DNA from: CAIVAT01 sp037133475
Lineage (GTDB): Bacteria > Bacteroidota > Bacteroidia > Bacteroidales > FEN-979
Reading direction: 5' to 3'
Assembly: GCA_037133475.1 (NCBI GenBank)
Contig: JBAXOB010000018.1
Span: 12,282 to 76,281, forward strand
DNA length: 64,000 bases
Positions 19,292-27,240 of the stretch are shown here, piece after piece. Position 1 is the stretch's first letter. Each line of letters begins with the position of its first letter. The notes below the pieces were generated by a model that worked only from the letters and a program-made list of their open reading frames with translations, had not been told where the DNA came from and searched no databases. The position numbers and the translations under genes were made by a program.

Positions 19292-20774
19292 CGTCCATTT
19301 TAGACATCACGGTGCGTGTTCGGTATGATCCATCAAACGATGCATTGGCAGGAATAGTGCTAACCGGCGTGTATTCAAGTTCTGCATCCACGAATTTTGC
19401 ATACTTGGAAATAAACCGGATCCGGACATCCTTCAGGGGGCCGTTCCTGTTTTTGGCTATGATAATATCGGCAACGCCGGCGGTTGAGTCGCCATTTTCG
19501 TCCACATCGATCTTATAGTATTCGGGACGGTAGATGAACATTACCATATCGGCGTCCTGCTCGATGGAACCCGATTCACGCAGGTCGGACAGGATCGGTT
19601 TGGCAGCTTTTTCGCGTTTTTCTGAAGCCCGGCTCAGCTGGGAAAGTGCGATGACAGGTATGTTTAACTCTTTGGCGAGCGTTTTGAGCGCACGGGAAAT
19701 ACTGCTGATCTCCTGTTCTCGGTTGCCGCGGGTATCCTGGCTTCCCTGCATCAGCTGCAGGTAATCCACGATGACCATCTGGATGTCGTGATGGGCTTTG
19801 AGCCGGCGGCATTTGGCCCGGAGATCGAAGATGGAGAGGGCGGCGGTGTCGTCGATAAACAACGGAGCCTCGATCAGCGAGGAGATCCGTGCATTGAGTT
19901 GCGCCCATTCGTGATCTTCCAGATTCCCTTTCCGTAATTTTTCCTGCGGAATCTCGGTTTCACTCGACATTAACCTCGTGACCAACTGGATGGATGACAT
20001 TTCGAGTGAAAAGACAGCCACAGGCTTTTTAAAATCGATGGCCGCATTGCGCGCCATGGTAAGGGCAAAGGCAGTTTTACCCATGCCTGGCCTGGAGGCG
20101 ATGATGACCAGGTCGGATTTTTGCCACCCTGAGGTGATCCTGTCAAGTTCGGTAAATCCGGAACCAACCCCTCTCAGTTTTCCCTCCTGGTTTCGCCCGG
20201 CGGCAATCTCCTTGATCGCCTCCGTGATGATGCTTTGCATATCCATGTAGGATTTGCCGATGCTCCCCTCGCTGATCGAAAACAGGCCGTTTTCGGCCTT
20301 GTCGAGCAGATCGAAGACATCGGTAGTGTCTTCGTAAGCATCTTTGATAATGTCGGATGAAACCCGGATGAGTTCACGCTGAATGAATTTCTGCAGGATG
20401 ATGCGTGAATGGAATTCAATATTGGCGGTGGAGGCAACCCGGTTGGTCAGCATGGTAATAAAATAGGGTCCACCGGCGATATCAAGCTCCCCGGTTTTCC
20501 GAAGTTCCTCCGTGACAGTTAAAATATCGACAGGCTCATTCTGGCCAAATAGCCTCTGGATGGCCGAAAAAATGATCTGGTGATTTTCCTTGTAGAATAC
20601 TTCCGGTTTCAGAACCTCTATGACCTCCGCCAGGCGGTCGTTTTCAAGCATCATGGCGCCCAGTACCGCCTCCTCCAGGTCCAATGCCTGTGGCGGGATC
20701 TTGCCATGTTCAAAAACCACTTCATTCAACCCGGTTTTGCTTCGGGTTCGCTTTCTGGTATTTTTATCTTCCAT
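19263..20774 (-). CDS. dnaB: Replicative DNA helicase
   Basis: A 503-residue DnaB hexameric 5'-3' helicase that unwinds the replication fork. The N-terminal primase-interaction domain covers about 25-130 (LDLEEAVLGAMMLEND at its start). The linker helix is near 180, and the RecA-like motor covers 200-470 with Walker A ASRPGMGKTA, Walker B VIVDYLQLM and the arginine-finger region DLRESGSIEQDADMVMFIYR. The C-terminal tail is short and acidic (DDDDKNEPPF). Length is normal; there is no intein. A TATTTTTG -7 box ends 5 bases upstream of the ATG, so the transcript may be leaderless. The following secreted-protein gene overlaps its 3' end by 29 bases. Confidence 0.98.
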   Translation of the reverse strand: MEDKNTRKRTRSKTGLNEVVFEHGKIPPQALDLEEAVLGAMMLENDRLAEVIEVLKPEVFYKENHQIIFSAIQRLFGQNEPVDILTVTEELRKTGELDIAGGPYFITMLTNRVASTANIEFHSRIILQKFIQRELIRVSSDIIKDAYEDTTDVFDLLDKAENGLFSISEGSIGKSYMDMQSIITEAIKEIAAGRNQEGKLRGVGSGFTELDRITSGWQKSDLVIIASRPGMGKTAFALTMARNAAIDFKKPVAVFSLEMSSIQLVTRLMSSETEIPQEKLRKGNLEDHEWAQLNARISSLIEAPLFIDDTAALSIFDLRAKCRRLKAHHDIQMVIVDYLQLMQGSQDTRGNREQEISSISRALKTLAKELNIPVIALSQLSRASEKREKAAKPILSDLRESGSIEQDADMVMFIYRPEYYKIDVDENGDSTAGVADIIIAKNRNGPLKDVRIRFISKYAKFVDAELEYTPVSTIPANASFDGSYRTRTVMSKMDDDDKNEPPF

Positions 20775-20778
20775 GCGT

Positions 20779-20786
20779 CAAAAATA
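20779..20786 (-). promoter_or_regulatory. -7 promoter element (TATTTTTG) of dnaB
   Basis: An exact TAnnTTTG match on the minus strand, ending 5 bases before the dnaB ATG (20774). Initiation 5-7 bases downstream would give a leaderless or nearly leaderless mRNA. Confidence 0.45.
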
Positions 20787-20837
20787 GAGCTAATCTGGCA
20801 ATCTTTCCCTTTCGCTCCTGATTTTAGTTATCAACAG

Positions 20838-22133
20838 CTACAGGGCAAATGCCAGCGACAGGTGGACCCATTTGTGCCACCAACCATTGTGAAATTCAGG
20901 ACTTAACAGGAATTGCTCCATATCCAGGCGAATCCCGTTTACGACCAGGGAAAAACCGCCGCTCCCCTGGAAAACAAGCCGGGAAATGGAATTGAAAGGA
21001 ATGGTATACGAACTTGTACGGTTGAATAAACCACCCTCCAGGGTGGCATCATACCCGACAAGTTTTCCGGAGCCTTTGATAAATATAAAAAACTGTACTT
21101 TCCGGAGCCCTGCCTTCCGGAGCATGCCCTGGCCGGCGACACCCGTATTGCAGAAGTATGGATTCAATACGCCCGTCCTGAAATGGAATCCTCCCGCGGC
21201 ATTGGAATAGAGGGTGCCGGCTTCGGCAGAGGCGTTCATCATCAGGTCGAAATGGGTGCCGTTTGCAATCCCTTTTTCAACTTTAACAGAATAGTCAAGA
21301 ACCAGGTCGTTTTTGATCTGGTATTCCCATCCAAGCGGTTCATTGTTGGTGGGAACACTCCTGTGGAACGAACGCTGGACCCATTCGCCATAGGACTTCG
21401 GTCCTATGATCCCTATGTCGATCTCGCTGGTTTGCCGGTACTGATGAAGGGGGTCCAGGGTGATTTTAAAGCTTCCGATATACAAGTAGGCGGAATAGGG
21501 ACGGTCGCCGTACAAAATTCCCCCGACCTTGGTGGTTGAAGGTGTGTACATGTTCTGCACCAGCGATATTCCATAGGAATTCTGCGCGGAACGCCAGTAC
21601 GGGACCATCAGGCTGCTGAGCGGATTCATCCGGAATAGGGGTGTAATCAAGTCGATTTTGATCCCGTTTGTATAAAACCGGTCGGTATAATCCAGGATAT
21701 CATTGTCGAAGTTTATGAACAACAGGGTCTCCCGGTTCACGGTGATCAGCGAAGGAACCTCATTCAGCGAGGCCTGGGGCAAAAGGAAGTTTTTACTCAC
21801 CGGCTCATTGAGGTCAGGTTCGATCTGATGGCTCCTGAGGTAATTTAAGCGGTTGATGAACAGGGAGTCTGTGGCTGTCTTCCCTTCCGGGATGCCGGGT
21901 GTCATGCTGGTATTCATGCGATAGCCGGGCTTCACCTTCCTGTTGGCTGTTGATTGTAACGTGTCCGGCAGAAGCTCCCGGTTGCCGCTTTTCACCGTAT
22001 GGCCATAAGAAGATCCAGCGCTGGCGCCTGCCTCTTCTTTGCTGCCGGAAATGAGGGTCAGCGACCGGTTGCCGTCGTCGTGACACCGGATGAAGAGGAG
22101 GAGAAAAAAAAACCAGCCTATTTTTTTTTTCAT
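20838..22133 (-). CDS. LpxR-like lipid A deacylase (DUF2219 family)
   Basis: A 431-residue predicted outer-membrane beta-barrel. Its last 300 residues match the LpxR/DUF2219 family, which removes the 3'-acyloxyacyl group of lipid A. Residues equivalent to the known catalytic set are visible: Asn144-Asp145 in NFDNDILDYT, Thr155 in DRFYTNGIKID and His257 in WVQRSFHR. An N-terminal extension of about 130 residues (low complexity, Ser/Thr/Lys) precedes the barrel; Salmonella LpxR lacks this. The first 17 residues could be a lipoprotein signal (LLLFIRC). It is divergent from a small exported protein, and a TACCTTTG -7 box lies 9 bases upstream. lpxK is 1.3 kb away on the same strand. Confidence 0.83.
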   Translation of the reverse strand: MKKKIGWFFFLLLFIRCHDDGNRSLTLISGSKEEAGASAGSSYGHTVKSGNRELLPDTLQSTANRKVKPGYRMNTSMTPGIPEGKTATDSLFINRLNYLRSHQIEPDLNEPVSKNFLLPQASLNEVPSLITVNRETLLFINFDNDILDYTDRFYTNGIKIDLITPLFRMNPLSSLMVPYWRSAQNSYGISLVQNMYTPSTTKVGGILYGDRPYSAYLYIGSFKITLDPLHQYRQTSEIDIGIIGPKSYGEWVQRSFHRSVPTNNEPLGWEYQIKNDLVLDYSVKVEKGIANGTHFDLMMNASAEAGTLYSNAAGGFHFRTGVLNPYFCNTGVAGQGMLRKAGLRKVQFFIFIKGSGKLVGYDATLEGGLFNRTSSYTIPFNSISRLVFQGSGGFSLVVNGIRLDMEQFLLSPEFHNGWWHKWVHLSLAFAL

Positions 22134-22141
22134 TACGTCTG

Positions 22142-22149
22142 CAAAGGTA
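22142..22149 (-). promoter_or_regulatory. -7 promoter element (TACCTTTG) of the LpxR-like gene
   Basis: An exact TAnnTTTG match on the minus strand, 9 bases before the ATG at 22133, implying a leader of only a few bases. Confidence 0.4.
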
Positions 22150-22192
22150 AAGAATTACCGATTTTTATTACATTTACTGATTCTATTCTGCA

Positions 22193-22681
22193 ATGAAAAA
22201 CTTTTCTGTCATATTGATATTGTGTCTGATGGCCGGTTTCGGGTTCTCTCAGAAAACCATGCTGGTCGAGAAAATCGGGACATCAAGGAAGTACTACTAT
22301 TATCCCGGTGCTCACCTCAAACTGAGGGTTTCGAAACAGGACACGCTGCTGATCGGCAAACTGTGGGAAATCGGCGACAGCGTCATCTCTGTTGAAGAGC
22401 TGCGGCCCTTTGATGTCAGGATCCGGGATATCGGGTCGGTGTACAAGCAGTTTTATTTCCCCCGGAAACTTGGAAGATACCTGGCACTGGGCGGCGCGGG
22501 GATTTTTGCCATCATCGGATTCAACCACCTGATCAATAACGAACAGGTGGTTACCAGCGACATGTTCATCATTTCAGGAACGATGCTCGCGGGCAGCGCC
22601 ATCTCACTGTCGCTTGGACAAAAAAGGTGCAGGATGGGGGGGCGCTGGAAAATAAAAGTGCTGGATATCCCTGTCAATTAA
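22193..22681 (+). CDS. Small exported protein of unknown function
   Basis: A 162-residue protein I cannot assign. A signal peptide (MKNFSVILILCLMAGFGFSQ) is followed by about 75 residues of short beta-type sequence (GTSRKYYYYPGAHLKLRVSK). Two hydrophobic segments follow (about 98-113, LALGGAGIFAIIGFNH, and 122-140), so it may be membrane-attached, and it ends in a basic tail. It is divergent from the LpxR-like gene across 59 bases and its stop overlaps the convergent purine nucleoside phosphorylase stop by 4 bases. The position beside two lipid A genes is suggestive only. Confidence 0.7.
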   Translation: MKNFSVILILCLMAGFGFSQKTMLVEKIGTSRKYYYYPGAHLKLRVSKQDTLLIGKLWEIGDSVISVEELRPFDVRIRDIGSVYKQFYFPRKLGRYLALGGAGIFAIIGFNHLINNEQVVTSDMFIISGTMLAGSAISLSLGQKRCRMGGRWKIKVLDIPVN

Positions 22682-23496
22682 CGGGTATAACCGGAAATCA
22701 TCTCCCTGATGATACCGGTCATCACTGGTTCTACGGCGCTGGCAGCGTCGATTACATGTTTGTGGGATATTTCAACGATTTTGCCCGGAACGCCGAGATC
22801 GGAAATGATCGAAACCGCAAAGCATCTCAGCCCCATATGCCGGGCCGAAATAACCTCCGGAACGGTAGACATCCCCACGGCATCAGCACCAATTGTGCGG
22901 ATATAGCGGTATTCGGCCGGCGTTTCATAGGTGGGCCCGGAAACAGCGGCATAAACACCTTTCCTGAGTTTTACCCCCTGGCTGGCAGCGATCTTGAAAG
23001 CCTGTTCAACCAGTGCAGGATCATAGGCATGGCCCATATCCGGGAAGCGGGTTCCGATTTCATCTTCATTCTTGCCAATCAGCGGATTATCCTTCATCAG
23101 GTTGATATGATCCTCGATCACCATGATGTCGCCGACTTCATAATCGGGATTAACGCCACCGCTGGCATTCGAGAGGATCAGCAGGTCAATGCCAAGGAAC
23201 TTCATGACGCGCACCGGGAAGGTGATCTCCTGCATGGTATAGCCCTCGTAATAATGGAAGCGTCCCTGCATGGCCACGATCGATTTGCCGCCCATGGTGC
23301 CGAAAATCAGCTGCCCGTGATGTCCCTGTACCGTGGAAACCGGGAAATTGGGGATGAATTCATAGGGAATGGTATGGAGGATGTCAATTTCATTTACCAG
23401 GCCGCCAAGGCCGGTTCCGAGAATAATCCCGATTTCAGGTTTGAACGGGATCCTGCCCGTTAAATATTCAATCGTCTCCTTGATTTTTATCAACAT
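22678..23496 (-). CDS. punA: Purine nucleoside phosphorylase (trimeric PNP class)
   Basis: A 272-residue PNP of the trimeric inosine/guanosine class. It splits purine nucleosides with phosphate to base and ribose 1-phosphate in the cytosol. Marks include the glycine-rich phosphate site GIILGTGLGGL near residue 25, VSTVQGHHGQLIFG, QGRFHYYEGY and the family signature around LLILSNASGGVN, plus the purine-site block AVSGPTYETPAEYR with its Glu. The C-terminal half carries ADAVGMSTVPEVI. Its 5' end overlaps lpxK by 29 bases, so the two are co-transcribed although their pathways differ. Confidence 0.95.
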   Translation of the reverse strand: MLIKIKETIEYLTGRIPFKPEIGIILGTGLGGLVNEIDILHTIPYEFIPNFPVSTVQGHHGQLIFGTMGGKSIVAMQGRFHYYEGYTMQEITFPVRVMKFLGIDLLILSNASGGVNPDYEVGDIMVIEDHINLMKDNPLIGKNEDEIGTRFPDMGHAYDPALVEQAFKIAASQGVKLRKGVYAAVSGPTYETPAEYRYIRTIGADAVGMSTVPEVISARHMGLRCFAVSIISDLGVPGKIVEISHKHVIDAASAVEPVMTGIIREMISGYTR

Positions 23497-24535
23497 AGTT
23501 TAATATCTCAATATCAAATTTTTCCTTATCAGTTCCATGAAACTCGATCTCCATGGGAACGTAAAATAACGGTAATTTTTCCAGATTAGTGCATAATTCA
23601 GGAGTTTTCAGCCGCATCGCATCTTTCTCGGTGGTTACCAGCACCTTTTTCTGGGTTGGCAGGTCATTGAATTTCTTCGTCAGATCTGCAATGTCCTGCA
23701 GCGAATATTGATGGTGGTCGGCATATTTGATCACAATCAGCTCCCGGCACATCCGTGAAAGATGTTCACGCAAGGGATAATCATTGGCGATTCCAGTAAA
23801 CAGCAGGATCATGCTGATTTTTGCCGGGAACTGCATGTTCGGATTGTCAAACAGGGCAACAGGTTCACTGTAGCTGATGTATGAAAAATAGATCTGCTGG
23901 TGGTTGCCTGGTTTGAGATCCTCTATAATCCTGCGCCGGGTAATGGGTGAAAAAATTTTGGGTGTTTTGGTGACGATGATGATATCGGCCCGCCGGGCAC
24001 CCCACCTGAATTCACGAAGGGTCCCTGACGGGAGGACGAAGTCGTCGGGATAAATGCGGTGATAATCCGTTAAGAGGATCGACAAACCAGGGGTTACATA
24101 CCGGTGCTGAAAGGCATCATCCAGCAGGATCGCGTTCAGACCCGGGTATTTCTGATGCAGCAACTGAATACCGCGTTTCCGCTGTTCATCAACGGCAACG
24201 ATGATCTCCCGGAACTTCTTGCAGTATTGCAGGGGTTCATCCCCGAGATCCTTTACCCCGGAATTACCGGTGGCAATCATAAACCCGTGGCTTTTCCTAC
24301 CGTATCCGCGGCTCAGCGTGGCAATTGACTTTGCCGGCGATAAAAGCCGGATCAGGTATTCCACATGAGGGGTTTTTCCGGTTCCCCCGTAAGTAAGGTT
24401 GCCGACTGAAATGACAGGTTTTGCAAAGGTTTTGGAGGGCAGGATATGCAGGTCAAACAACCAATTCCTGATCTGCATGGTGATACCATAACAAAGCGAA
24501 AACGGATATATGATAACCTGGAGGATCCTTGTCAT
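23468..24535 (-). CDS. lpxK: Tetraacyldisaccharide 4'-kinase
   Basis: A 355-residue LpxK, the inner-membrane-associated kinase that adds the 4'-phosphate to the lipid A disaccharide precursor. An N-terminal amphipathic/hydrophobic segment (about 1-30) is followed by SVGNLTYGGTGKTPHVEYL with the P-loop at about 47-54. The catalytic block ILLDDAFQHR comes near residue 140 and the VTTEKDAMRL motif near 305. Size and motif order are standard for Bacteroidota. It is the upstream gene of a pair with punA (29-base overlap). An LpxR-like deacylase lies 1.3 kb downstream and a PagL-like protein about 9 kb upstream on this strand. Confidence 0.96.
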   Translation of the reverse strand: MTRILQVIIYPFSLCYGITMQIRNWLFDLHILPSKTFAKPVISVGNLTYGGTGKTPHVEYLIRLLSPAKSIATLSRGYGRKSHGFMIATGNSGVKDLGDEPLQYCKKFREIIVAVDEQRKRGIQLLHQKYPGLNAILLDDAFQHRYVTPGLSILLTDYHRIYPDDFVLPSGTLREFRWGARRADIIIVTKTPKIFSPITRRRIIEDLKPGNHQQIYFSYISYSEPVALFDNPNMQFPAKISMILLFTGIANDYPLREHLSRMCRELIVIKYADHHQYSLQDIADLTKKFNDLPTQKKVLVTTEKDAMRLKTPELCTNLEKLPLFYVPMEIEFHGTDKEKFDIEILNYVDKNQGDD

Positions 24536-24636
24536 AATCGAAGGGCCTAAGTTATTAAAAAAATAAAACCGATTACATTACATATGAAAAAAATACCCTA
24601 ACAGGGAGGGGTGTCCTGAAGAGGGGAAAAACGTGT

Positions 24637-25032
24637 TCAGGAAAAGGATTTTTCCTTTTGAAGAAACCTGATATTTTTTATTAATTCCGAGATTCCTAAA
24701 TCGGGTTTGTTCAATTTACGGATGTAGTCAGTGGCACCGGCCTGATGCATCAAAGTGGCCATCTCCTGGTTGTCAAAAGCATCGAAAAATATCACTTTGG
24801 TTGCAGGAGAATCAGATTTCACGAGGCGCAGAAATTCAAAGACATCATGACCGGCAGGTGGCAGGTCGGTAATGAGAAAATCAGGCCGGAGATTTTTATG
24901 AAGACGATACAGGCACTCATCATGCGACAGGAATGTATGCACTTCGAGAAATTTATTGACGACCAGGTAAAAATTGATCAGGCTTCTATGCGTTGGATTG
25001 TTGTCAACAACCGCAATAACAGGCGTTTGCAT
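24637..25032 (-). CDS. Atypical response-regulator receiver protein
   Basis: A 131-residue stand-alone receiver domain. The acidic pocket has Asp10, the likely phospho-acceptor is Asp56 in FLITDLPPAG, and a Lys appears at 106 in DYIRKLNKP. The usual Thr/Ser after strand 4 is replaced by Asp84 (VIFFDAFDN), and the Lys-Pro pair is broken (KLNKP), so phosphorylation-driven switching may be altered. No output domain or histidine kinase is encoded nearby. I use the ATG at 25032, preceded by AAGGGAAA; the longer frame would need a TTG start. Function unknown. Confidence 0.8.
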   Translation of the reverse strand: MQTPVIAVVDNNPTHRSLINFYLVVNKFLEVHTFLSHDECLYRLHKNLRPDFLITDLPPAGHDVFEFLRLVKSDSPATKVIFFDAFDNQEMATLMHQAGATDYIRKLNKPDLGISELIKNIRFLQKEKSFS

Positions 25033-25188
25033 GATTTTCCCTTTTCGGCTTTTTATGAATGTCAAAAATGCATTATTTATTCACGGGTACTTAATTATCG
25101 GAAAAGTTCTTTTGAACAGGTTATGAACAGTTTAAGGAAATAATAAGTTCTGAAAATGATTACCTTTGGCTTCAAAAATATGGTAAAG

Positions 25189-26283
25189 ATGAACATTGGC
25201 GAAATAGGGCGTTACCTGGAATCTCTTTCCCCGCTTGCCTATCAGGAGGATTATGATAATTGCGGATTCCTGGCAGGAGATCCCGCCTGGGAATTTGAAA
25301 AGGCACTACTATGCCTCGACCTTACGGAGGATGTTATGAAAGAGGCTGTCAGGAAAAACTGCAACCTGGTGATTGCCCATCACCCGTTCATATTCAGGGG
25401 TATTAAGAAACTGACTCCCGACCAGCCTGAAACAAAGTTGATTACGCTGGCGATCATGAACAATATTGCGATTTACGCCATTCATACAAACCTCGACAAT
25501 ACCCTGCATGGCCTGAACGCGCTGGTTTTCTCAAAACTGGGGATTACAGAATATAAAATTCTCGATCCTGCGAGGGGGAAACTTGTGAAGCTGGTAACCT
25601 TCTGCCCGGAAGGCTTTGCGGGGAAGGTGAGAACGGCATTGTTTGATGCGGGCGCAGGAACCATTGGCAATTATGACCAGTGCAGTTTCAACGGGGAAGG
25701 GGAGGGTACCTTTCGCGCCTCAGCCAAGGCCAACCCCTTCGTCGGCGAGAGAAATGAACTCCACACGGAGAGGGAAACCAGGATCGAGGTGATCCTGCCC
25801 GGTTTTTTGGAAAACAGGGTGGTGCAGGCGCTGCTGGCAGCTCATCCTTACGAGGAGGTGGCGTATGATATTTATCCGTTGGGGAATGCCAACGCTCAGT
25901 GCGGAGCCGGTCTAATCGGAAAACTTGATCCCCCGATGGCCCAGCCCCGGTTCCTGGAACATGTCAGGAAAATCTTTAATATCCCGGTTATCAGGCATAC
26001 ACGGCTCAGTGCAAAAAAAGTTGAAACGGTTGCCTTATGCACCGGTTCAGGTAGTTTTCTGATCCCCCGGGCCATAAATTCCGGCGCCGATGCCTACCTC
26101 ACAGCCGACCTTAAATACCACGAATTCTTCGGTGCTGAAAAACGGCTTCTTTTAGCCGATATTGGTCATTATGAAAGCGAACAGTGGGTAAAAGAATGGC
26201 TTTATGATGCGCTTATTGAAAAATTTCCTACCTTTGCATTCCTTATTTCAGAAGTAAATACCAATCCGGTTCATTATTTTTAA
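25189..26283 (+). CDS. Nif3-like dinuclear metal centre hexameric protein
   Basis: A member of the Nif3/YqfO/YbgI family (about 364 residues from this start). The N- and C-terminal Nif3 halves are separated by an inserted PII-like domain (about residues 125-235), the long form seen in Bacillus YqfO and Bacteroidota. Metal-binding marks are VIAHHPFIF near residue 61, YAIHTNLDN near residue 100, and the C-terminal GHYESEQW. The biochemical role remains unsettled; GTP cyclohydrolase labels for this family are not supported by catalytic residues. I prefer the ATG at 25189 (MNIGEIGRYLE, the usual family start); in-frame ATGs at 25156 and 25180 are alternatives. The zinc-ribbon gene follows 10 bases later. 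Confidence 0.92.
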   Translation: MNIGEIGRYLESLSPLAYQEDYDNCGFLAGDPAWEFEKALLCLDLTEDVMKEAVRKNCNLVIAHHPFIFRGIKKLTPDQPETKLITLAIMNNIAIYAIHTNLDNTLHGLNALVFSKLGITEYKILDPARGKLVKLVTFCPEGFAGKVRTALFDAGAGTIGNYDQCSFNGEGEGTFRASAKANPFVGERNELHTERETRIEVILPGFLENRVVQALLAAHPYEEVAYDIYPLGNANAQCGAGLIGKLDPPMAQPRFLEHVRKIFNIPVIRHTRLSAKKVETVALCTGSGSFLIPRAINSGADAYLTADLKYHEFFGAEKRLLLADIGHYESEQWVKEWLYDALIEKFPTFAFLISEVNTNPVHYF

Positions 26284-26293
26284 AACAGAGTCT

Positions 26294-27208
26294 ATGTCAA
26301 AAATGACAAGCAAGCCAATCGCAACCTCCAAACCATCGAAACTGGCAAGGAAACCTGATAAGAAGGAGGATAGTCCGGCAAAAAAAAATGCAGCTCCCGT
26401 TGAGGAGGCGACTGAAGCCCCCGTTGAAAAGGTTGTCCCTAAAGTGAAAGCCGAAGGCGCGGATGAAAAAGCCGAAGTCACCATTGAAAAGAAACTGATT
26501 GCCTTATATAATCTCCAGCAGGTTGATTCACAGGTCGACAAAATTCGTATTATCCGGGGTGAACTCCCGCTGGAAGTACAGGATCTTGAAGATGAAATAG
26601 CCGGCCTGGAAACCCGTGTCGATAATTATATCCAGGAAACAGTCGTATTGGAAAAATCGGTGACGGATAAGAAAAACGCCATCCGGGATGCCCTGGTGCT
26701 GATCAAGAAATATGAAGATCAGCAGATGAATGTAAGGAATAACAGGGAGTACGATTCATTGACCAAGGAGATTGAATATCAGAATCTTGAAATTCAGCTT
26801 TCGGAGAAACGAATTAAGGAATACCAGTCAGCCCTGGAAAGCAAAACTGAGGAGATCGAGAGCTTTCAAAAGGTTTTGCAGGATCGGAAGAATGACCTTG
26901 AAATAAAACGTAACGAACTCGAAGATATCATTGCCGAAACCGAAAAAGAGGAGAGCGACCTGATAAAAAATTCAGAGGAGAACCGGCAGTTTATCGAAGA
27001 CCGGTTGCTGATGGCCTATACCCGGATCAGGAAAATTGCCAGGAATGGCCTTGCGGTCGTTCAGATCGAACGGGATGCCTGCGGCGGGTGCTTTAATAAA
27101 ATCCCCCCCCAGCACCAGCTTGATATCAGGATGCATAAAAAAATTATCGTTTGTGAATATTGCGGTCGAATCCTGGTCGACAGTGGAATTGTGGATGCAG
27201 TGAATTAA
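26294..27208 (+). CDS. Coiled-coil zinc-ribbon protein (C4-type, CT398-like)
   Basis: A 304-residue cytosolic protein. Residues about 70-245 are a long helical hairpin coiled coil (heptads rich in Glu/Lys/Leu). The C-terminus holds a four-Cys zinc ribbon, CGGCFNKIP and CEYCGR. This is the layout of the C4-type zinc-ribbon family that includes chlamydial CT398 and Helicobacter HP0958, linked there to flagellar or sigma-54 export functions; no such partner is seen here. The first 65 residues are a Lys/Ala/Pro/Glu-rich disordered tail not seen in the compact family members. It follows the Nif3-like gene by 10 bases, a pairing I recall as common in Bacteroidota, and is coupled to the TPR gene. 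Confidence 0.9.
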   Translation: MSKMTSKPIATSKPSKLARKPDKKEDSPAKKNAAPVEEATEAPVEKVVPKVKAEGADEKAEVTIEKKLIALYNLQQVDSQVDKIRIIRGELPLEVQDLEDEIAGLETRVDNYIQETVVLEKSVTDKKNAIRDALVLIKKYEDQQMNVRNNREYDSLTKEIEYQNLEIQLSEKRIKEYQSALESKTEEIESFQKVLQDRKNDLEIKRNELEDIIAETEKEESDLIKNSEENRQFIEDRLLMAYTRIRKIARNGLAVVQIERDACGGCFNKIPPQHQLDIRMHKKIIVCEYCGRILVDSGIVDAVN

Positions 27209-27240
27209 TGACCCGGCACGGTATCATTGAAAAGGCGCCT

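Noticed and set aside
22627..23463. A 278-codon open frame on the plus strand opposite punA
   Set aside because: A shadow of a gene with well-defined active-site motifs; the antisense translation shows no domain or signal.
24590..24610. A small hairpin (CCCT-AAC-AGGG) before a T run on the minus strand after the receiver gene
   Set aside because: The 4-bp stem is too weak to call a terminator with confidence.
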